Origin: Gemmatimonadota bacterium
GTDB lineage: Bacteria > Gemmatimonadota > Gemmatimonadetes > Gemmatimonadales > Gemmatimonadaceae
DNA: 12,468 nucleotides
Reading direction: 5' to 3'
Assembly (NCBI GenBank): GCA_031127185.1
Contig: JARIET010000050.1
Coordinates: 1 to 12,468, forward strand
Positions 5,713-12,468 of the stretch are shown here, piece by piece. A program made the translations under genes and the position numbers. Each line of letters opens with the position of its first letter. Position 1 is the stretch's first letter. The notes under the pieces were generated by a model. The model saw only the letters and a list, made by a program, of their open reading frames with translations, was not told where the DNA came from and made no database searches.

Positions 5713-7322
5713 TTCGCCTCCACCACGTCGATCTTCAGGTTGCCCACGAGCCGGATCAACTCGGTCTGTTGGGCCAGACCGCCAACGGAGAAGCGCAGGT
5801 GCGCGGCGTCCGCCGGGAACTGACCAAACGTGGGATCCACCGCCACCCAGTCCCCGAGAAAGACCTCGGGCCAGGCGTGGTAGTAGAACTTGCCGCGAAC
5901 ATAGGCGAGTCCCGTCGCGATACGCGCCGGGATGTTGATGCTCCGGGCCAGCGCCACGTAGAGCTGCGTGTGCTCGTTGCAGTCGCCTTTGCGGGCGCGC
6001 AGCACGTCGAGGGCATTGGGAACGCTGAAGGTGACTTCCTTCTTCAAGGAGTCGAACACCCAGCGGTTGAGTTTCTCCGCGATCACGCGTGGGTCGCGCT
6101 CCAGCCCCACGATCCGGACCGCCTGCCGCACCATCTCGCCGCTCCTGGCCTGCAGCATTGGCTCGGCCCCGAGTTCGCGGCGAAACCGGTCCCGCCACTG
6201 GCGAGGGCGTTCGGCGTCCATCGAATACGCCGCCACCAACGTTGAAGGTGGCTCGCGGGTGATGATCAGCGTATCGCCGACGAGCCGCTGACGGCCGCCG
6301 TCCAGCTGGTATCCCCTGAGGTCCACTCCAGTGAGCCGGGCGCGCAACTCCGCGATCCGCGCGCGCCCCGCCATGGCATTGGCCGCGATGGCCGTGCGCT
6401 CGATGATGTCGCCGGCTGTTGCAGCGGTGGCCGCCACGCGGTCGCGCGAAATGCGCCAGTTCTCAAATGCGAGTTCATAGGCCATCCGCTTGAGCACCAG
6501 CCCACCCGGCTGCGTGGCCTGCACCACTCGGCCCTGCTGATCGATCCATCCCGTGAACCCGCCGCCGTCGGGACGCTGCGGTTCCACACGCCAGGCGCGC
6601 ACCGTATCCGTCAACGCGCTCACCCACTCGGCCCGATCGGCGTCAAATCGCGCGCTGTCCACAAGTACGAACAGTGACTCTGCCGCGAGGCGCAGCGCCA
6701 CCGGGCGCTGTTCCATCGTTTGCGGATCGAATGTGGCGATGGAGAACGTGCGGCCGACTTTTGGATCCTCTCCCAGCGCGATGGCCAGTGGCACGAGCTG
6801 TGGCAGCAGGATTGGCCCGCGGACCGAGATGCGCTGGCTGTCCGACGGCTGACCGTTGGTGGTGAGCGAGTACACAACCGAGGAGTCGCCGTCGGTGCGG
6901 CCGCCCGCGTTCAGGTTGGCGCCGGGCGCCGTGACCGTCACGTTAAATGTCCTGAGCGCGAGCGCGCGCGACAGGGAGACGACCGAGCGTGCCGAGGCCC
7001 GGGTCACCACTCCCGCTGCCGGAACGTCGGCCACGAAATAATCGATGACGTCGATGCCGGTGCTCGTTGTGTCGAGTGTGGTGGATGCAAAGCCGATCTG
7101 CGCGCCGTTCTGCTCGACGGCGAAATAGGTCGCACCCGGATTCACCCGCAGCGCCATCTCGGCGAGCCGCTGCACGTCGCCCACAAACAGTTCGCGACGC
7201 GCAAGGAGGGCAAGCCCGGCCACCCAACCAACGAGAATCAGCGCTGCTGCGCCCTTTCTGAGGCGCTCGCGCCGCGCCAGTGCCATAGGTGTCGAACCGG
7301 TGCGGAAGGCGGGCAACGTCAT
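5709..7322 (-). CDS. Membrane-anchored transglutaminase-like protein
   Basis: 537 residues. The N-terminus is cytoplasmic and basic (ARRERLRKG), followed by one membrane helix at about 24-41 and a large, presumably periplasmic, region. Residues about 55-300 are rich in predicted strands and I cannot name the domain. The C-terminal part is a transglutaminase/papain-like core: GDCNEHTQLYVALAR with Cys448, the hallmark GLAYVRGKFYYHAW with His482, and WVAVDPTFGQ with Asp496, i.e. a complete Cys-His-Asp triad. Such bacterial proteins act as cysteine proteases, amidases or crosslinkers; which one applies here is unknown. The ATG at 7322 is chosen because it overlaps the TPR stop (ATGA), though its ribosome site is weak; ATG 7286 is a fallback. 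It lies directly upstream of the ABC exporter genes, so it may process or modify an exported substrate. Confidence 0.88.
   Translation of the reverse strand: MTLPAFRTGSTPMALARRERLRKGAAALILVGWVAGLALLARRELFVGDVQRLAEMALRVNPGATYFAVEQNGAQIGFASTTLDTTSTGIDVIDYFVADVPAAGVVTRASARSVVSLSRALALRTFNVTVTAPGANLNAGGRTDGDSSVVYSLTTNGQPSDSQRISVRGPILLPQLVPLAIALGEDPKVGRTFSIATFDPQTMEQRPVALRLAAESLFVLVDSARFDADRAEWVSALTDTVRAWRVEPQRPDGGGFTGWIDQQGRVVQATQPGGLVLKRMAYELAFENWRISRDRVAATAATAGDIIERTAIAANAMAGRARIAELRARLTGVDLRGYQLDGGRQRLVGDTLIITREPPSTLVAAYSMDAERPRQWRDRFRRELGAEPMLQARSGEMVRQAVRIVGLERDPRVIAEKLNRWVFDSLKKEVTFSVPNALDVLRARKGDCNEHTQLYVALARSINIPARIATGLAYVRGKFYYHAWPEVFLGDWVAVDPTFGQFPADAAHLRFSVGGLAQQTELIRLVGNLKIDVVEAK
5717..5721 (-). 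promoter_or_regulatory. Shine-Dalgarno deciding the GTG start of the ABC ATPase
   Basis: GGAGG on the minus strand, 4 nt ahead of the GTG at 5712-5710. It sets the start of the ATPase and rules out the long upstream extension of that frame. Confidence 0.65.
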
Positions 7323-8257
7323 CCGCGCTGTCCGTCCCGCGCACGCCGGTAGAACTCGGCAGCTTCCGTGGGGCGACCCATCCGGTCGAGCACGATACCC
7401 ACGCCCTTGAAGGCACGCCAATTGTCGGCTTCGAGCTCGGCTGCGCGATGGTATGCTTCCAGCGCCTCGCCCAGCCGGTCGAGCTTGCTCAGCGCCTCGC
7501 CAAGGTAGAAGTGCGCCTGCCCCGATGCCGGCTCGTGCTTCACCACGCGCCCCAGCGGCTCAACGGCTTCACGCCACTTCGCGCGCCGGCAGGCGAGGAT
7601 CCCTTGCTGGAGGAGCACGCCGGGATCATCCGGTTTTACCTGCTGGGCACGCTTCAGTTCACGCTCCGCGTCGTCGTAGCGGAGGCGCCCGCTCAGGATG
7701 GTCGCCCTGGCACAGCGCAGCATCACACCATCGCCGCCGGCATCGATCGCGCGCTGGAGCACGCCCAACGCGCCCTCGATGTTGCCACGCTTGGCAAGCG
7801 CATGGGAAAGGGCGAGCGCGGTCTGTTCGTCGCCCGGGTGCGCGTCGTGGATGCTCTTGAGTTCGTCGAGCGCCGGAAGCGGCGTCGGCGGTGTGAGGTT
7901 CCGCGGTGCTGGCCGGACGGGCGGCGGCGGAGGCGCCACTGTGAACCCTGTCGCGGCGCCGCTCGCCGTTCGGCGTATCTCCGCTCGGGGCGGATTGATG
8001 ATTGCCGCAGCCACGGGTGGGGTGGGCACAAACGTCGCGTGCGCCCGCGAATCCGGCAGTTCGTCGACGTCGAACGACCACTCACCACACACGGGGGGCT
8101 CGCGCAGCGCGAGCGCTACATCGCCCTCGTCGGTTTCGACCGCCTGCGGTGTCGCCGACGGCTGCGATGCCGACGGGTCGAGGCCGCCCAGCGTCAGCTG
8201 GTCAGGGTCAGGTACGACCGGCTGGATCGCCGGCGTCCGCTCGCGTGGAGACGACAT
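7319..8257 (-). CDS. Tetratricopeptide-repeat protein with a disordered N-terminus
   Basis: 312 residues in two parts. Residues 1-130 are low-complexity and rich in proline, alanine and threonine (for example APPPPPVRPAP at 108-118), with one more ordered patch, CGEWSFDVDELPD (57-69). Residues about 142-311 form five consecutive 34-residue TPR units, recognisable by repeats such as ALGVLQRAIDAG, AERELKRAQQVKPDDPG, GQAHFYLGEALSKLDRLGEALEAYHRAAELEADNW and GRPTEAAEFYRRA. TPRs make a protein-binding superhelix, so a scaffold or adaptor role is likely. No signal peptide or membrane helix is visible, so it is probably cytoplasmic. It is the first gene of the five-gene minus-strand operon and its stop overlaps the transglutaminase ATG. 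The ATG at 8257 has no obvious Shine-Dalgarno, but no better start is present. Confidence 0.88.
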   Translation of the reverse strand: MSSPRERTPAIQPVVPDPDQLTLGGLDPSASQPSATPQAVETDEGDVALALREPPVCGEWSFDVDELPDSRAHATFVPTPPVAAAIINPPRAEIRRTASGAATGFTVAPPPPPVRPAPRNLTPPTPLPALDELKSIHDAHPGDEQTALALSHALAKRGNIEGALGVLQRAIDAGGDGVMLRCARATILSGRLRYDDAERELKRAQQVKPDDPGVLLQQGILACRRAKWREAVEPLGRVVKHEPASGQAHFYLGEALSKLDRLGEALEAYHRAAELEADNWRAFKGVGIVLDRMGRPTEAAEFYRRARDGQRG

Positions 8258-8381
8258 CAGCGCTGCCAGCCCACACCTGCGAGCGTCCGGGAATCAAGCC
8301 GCATCAGTCCCCAAATCTATAGCAGAAGCGCACCCCGTTGCGCTTGTATCCAGCCTGCCGGACCTCCACTTTTCTCTGGCT
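8258..8381. promoter_or_regulatory. Divergent intergenic region between the TPR operon and uvrA
   Basis: 124 nt between two divergent starts must hold both promoters. On the minus strand TAGATTTG (8319 down to 8312) matches the TAnnTTTG -7 element known from Bacteroidota housekeeping promoters; it would give a leader of about 50 nt before the TPR ATG. No TTG is seen at the matching upstream spacing, so this is tentative. For uvrA no convincing -35/-10 pair, Shine-Dalgarno or palindromic operator was found. No ORF or hairpin is apparent. Confidence 0.35.
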
Positions 8382-11198
<2,817 letters not shown>

Positions 11199-11208
11199 TC
11201 GCAGTTCT

Positions 11209-11258
11209 ACAGTCTACCGTGTACCGTCAACTGCCTACCATCTGCCCGTCGTTGTAGT
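11209..11258 (+). repeat. Heptanucleotide tandem array 1, between uvrA and sdaAB
   Basis: The 58-nt gap between uvrA and sdaAB is mostly a degenerate 7-bp tandem repeat. Five units in strict phase run from 11209 to 11243 (for example ACCGTGT, ACCGTCA, ACCATCT; consensus ACCGTCT). After a one-base slip a sixth unit, CCCGTCG, occupies 11245-11251, and a tail TTGTAGT (11252-11258) covers the sdaAB GTG start. The array is not palindromic, so it is not a terminator, and there is no AG-rich ribosome site in it. It shares its layout and the 8-mer CCGTGTAC with array 2. Confidence 0.75.
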
Positions 11259-11931
11259 GGTCTCTTTACTCGACATCATCGGCCCCGTCATGGTCGGCCC
11301 GAGCTCCAGCCACACGGCGGGCGCCTGCCGCCTGGGCCTGCTCGCGCGCAACCTCGTCGGCGGCACGCCCGAGCGCGCGCTCGTTGAGTTGCACGGGTCG
11401 TTCGCGCGCACCGGTGAGGGCCACGGCACCGACAAGGCCATCGCGGGCGGGCTGATGGGCTTTCGCCCGGACGATGATCGAATTCGTACGGCGCTCGATA
11501 TCGCCGAGCGAGAGGGACTCGCCTACCGGTTCGAAAAGGAAAAACTCGGCGAAGAGAACGACGTCCACCCGAACACGGTCCGCATCACGGTGGAGCGCAG
11601 CGATCGCAGCCACGTGATGCTGGGTTCATCACTGGGCGCTGGCCGCGTCATCGTCAGTGAGATCGACGGGTTCCCCGTGGAAGTGCACGGCAACCACCAT
11701 ACCATCGTCCTCGTGGCCGAAGACATGAAGGGGAGTATCGCCCGAATTGCCGGCATCCTTGCGGATGACGGAATCAACATCGCGACGCTCCGCGTGACAC
11801 GGAAGCACAAGGGCGGCGACGCCTTCATGGTGATCGAGGTGGACGATCCGCCGGCGGAAGAAGTCCGCGACCACATCCGTGCGCTCGAGTGGGTGCGCTG
11901 GACCCATCGGCTGGACAAGGTCTCTTCGTGA
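11257..11931 (+). CDS. sdaAB: L-serine dehydratase, iron-sulfur type, beta subunit
   Basis: With the alpha subunit it forms the oxygen-sensitive [4Fe-4S] enzyme that converts L-serine to pyruvate and ammonia in the cytoplasm. 224 residues, close to the ~220 of the Bacillus-type beta subunit. The hallmark GPVMVGPSSSHTAGA (9-23) is present, then HGSFARTGEGHGTDKAIAGGLMGF (46-69) and PDDDRI, as in the family. Residues about 149-222 form an ACT domain (HTIVLVAEDMKGSIARIAGILADDGINIATL...), the usual small-molecule-binding regulatory module, possibly serine-responsive. The GTG at 11257 is the first in-frame ATG, GTG or TTG after uvrA and gives the correct N-terminus; it has no Shine-Dalgarno and lies in the tail of a heptamer repeat array. 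The alpha subunit follows after 35 nt. Confidence 0.95.
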   Translation: MVSLLDIIGPVMVGPSSSHTAGACRLGLLARNLVGGTPERALVELHGSFARTGEGHGTDKAIAGGLMGFRPDDDRIRTALDIAEREGLAYRFEKEKLGEENDVHPNTVRITVERSDRSHVMLGSSLGAGRVIVSEIDGFPVEVHGNHHTIVLVAEDMKGSIARIAGILADDGINIATLRVTRKHKGGDAFMVIEVDDPPAEEVRDHIRALEWVRWTHRLDKVSS

Positions 11932-11935
11932 TGCA

Positions 11936-11985
11936 TCCGTCCACCGTCCACCGTAAACCGTAAGCCGTGTACACGTCATTGTCGT
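11936..11985 (+). repeat. Heptanucleotide tandem array 2, between sdaAB and sdaAA
   Basis: The gap between the two serine dehydratase genes is another degenerate 7-bp array. Five units in strict phase run from 11936 to 11970 (for example ACCGTCC, ACCGTAA), then one extra base, a sixth unit CACGTCA (11972-11978) and a tail TTGTCGT (11979-11985). This is the same architecture as array 1, with 6 of 7 tail bases identical. The GTG start of sdaAA (11967) lies inside unit five and a possible TTG start (11979) lies at the head of the tail. Confidence 0.78.
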
Positions 11986-12468
11986 CTGCGATTGCCGCCG
12001 CCGAGCAGCAGAATAGGCCGCTCAGCGTGGTGGCCCTAGAAGCCGAGTCGCGCGACCAGGGGCGTCCCATCAGTGAGATCCGCGACGTACTTCGGCGTGC
12101 GTTGGTCGTGATGCGCGGCGCGGTGGAGCAAGGCCTCGTTGGCGACCTGAAGAGTGCGAGCGGCCTCGTTGGTGGCGATGCGGCGAAGGTGCGTATTTCC
12201 ACGAAGGGTCCGTTTTCGGGCACGCCGTTCGCGAGCGTGCTGTCGCGCGCGCTCGCCGTGCAGGAAGTGAACGCCGCGATGGGCGTGATTGTCGCGGCAC
12301 CCACCGCGGGCGGTGCCGGCGTGCTCCCCGCCGTCCTGACCGGTCTCGCGACGGCCGCAGGAATCGGTGACGACCGCGTCATTGACGCCCTTGCCACGGC
12401 CGGGCTCATTGGCGCCGTGGTCGCAGAGCGCGCCTCGCTGTCCGGCGCGGAGGGCGGCTGCCAGGCAG
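11967..12468 (+). CDS. sdaAA: L-serine dehydratase, iron-sulfur type, alpha subunit (3' end outside the window)
   Basis: The catalytic Fe-S subunit; 167 of about 290-300 residues are visible. Landmarks are a helical N-terminus (SSAIAAAEQQNRPLSVVALEAE), VMRGAVEQGL, SGLVGGDAAKV, GPFSGTPF, VNAAMGVIVAAPTAGGAGVLPAVL and SLSGAEGGCQA, whose Cys165 sits in the family's cluster-binding GGCQ motif. The other cluster cysteines must lie beyond the window. The segment APTAGGAG lacks the cysteine seen there in single-chain E. coli-type enzymes, consistent with the two-subunit Bacillus type. An in-frame TAA at 11961 limits the start to GTG 11967 or TTG 11979. GTG is preferred because it matches the expected N-terminal length, but neither has a Shine-Dalgarno. 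Both possible starts are embedded in repeat array 2. Confidence 0.93.
   Translation, partial: MYTSLSSAIAAAEQQNRPLSVVALEAESRDQGRPISEIRDVLRRALVVMRGAVEQGLVGDLKSASGLVGGDAAKVRISTKGPFSGTPFASVLSRALAVQEVNAAMGVIVAAPTAGGAGVLPAVLTGLATAAGIGDDRVIDALATAGLIGAVVAERASLSGAEGGCQA

Noticed and set aside
5713..6198. Apparent N-terminal fusion ahead of the ABC ATPase (413-residue frame)
   Set aside because: It is an alternate frame of the transglutaminase gene; the GTG at 5712 with GGAGG and the MIRLTNLTKKYG start explain the ATPase fully.
7698..8381. In-frame upstream extension of uvrA giving a 1166-residue protein
   Set aside because: The extension is antisense to the TPR gene, has low-complexity composition, and the standard UvrA N-terminus begins at ATG 8382.
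11207..11257. Possible hairpin between CTACA (11207-11211) and TGTAG (11253-11257) around array 1
   Set aside because: Only five pairs closing a loop of about 41 nt; too weak to claim.
11209..11985. CRISPR-like array or terminator in the heptamer regions
   Set aside because: Units are 7 bp with no spacers, and the sequence is pyrimidine-rich and non-palindromic, so neither a CRISPR array nor an intrinsic terminator fits.

Overview
This is a GC-rich (roughly 65% by eye), gene-dense chromosomal window. It carries twelve protein-coding genes and shows no RNA gene, insertion sequence, integrase, phage gene or CRISPR array. The mix of genes and the style of the proteins suggest a member of the FCB/Acidobacteria-like soil lineages, with Gemmatimonadota as my best guess. 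The mix includes a two-part iron-sulfur serine dehydratase, an ABC exporter linked to a membrane transglutaminase, and a CcmF-like membrane protein. The phylum is inferred from general resemblance, not from a marker gene.

Left block, plus strand, 1-2798. It opens inside a glycerol kinase gene (C-terminal half only). A small YfiM-like protein follows with a GTGA overlap. Next comes a roughly 507-residue polytopic membrane protein that aligns by pattern with CcmF, the cytochrome c heme lyase subunit, but has lost the heme-handling signature. Last is a 66-residue membrane-anchored zinc-ribbon protein with an ATGA overlap. Spacings of -4, +7 and -4 nt suggest one transcript.

Middle block, minus strand, 8257 down to 2791. 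Five genes overlap end to start without a single free base between them: a TPR protein, a membrane-anchored transglutaminase-like protein, an ABC ATPase, a large ABC permease and a GNAT acetyltransferase. They look like one translationally coupled operon, probably an envelope-associated export module of unknown substrate. Its last gene overlaps the zinc-ribbon gene tail to tail by 8 bp.

Right block, plus strand, 8382-12468. A complete uvrA (nucleotide excision repair) is divergent from the TPR operon across a 124-nt gap. It is followed by sdaAB and the start of sdaAA, the two subunits of an Fe-S L-serine dehydratase that makes pyruvate and ammonia.

Most unusual observations: (1) the CcmF-like protein keeps the fold landmarks but lacks the HPP histidine and most of the tryptophan-rich WWD motif; (2) two related arrays of degenerate 7-bp tandem repeats (consensus ACCGTCT) sit directly before both serine dehydratase subunit genes. 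Each array has five in-phase units, a one-base slip, a sixth unit and a shared tail; the second runs into the sdaAA start codon. I found no obvious defence, mobile or secondary-metabolite system here.
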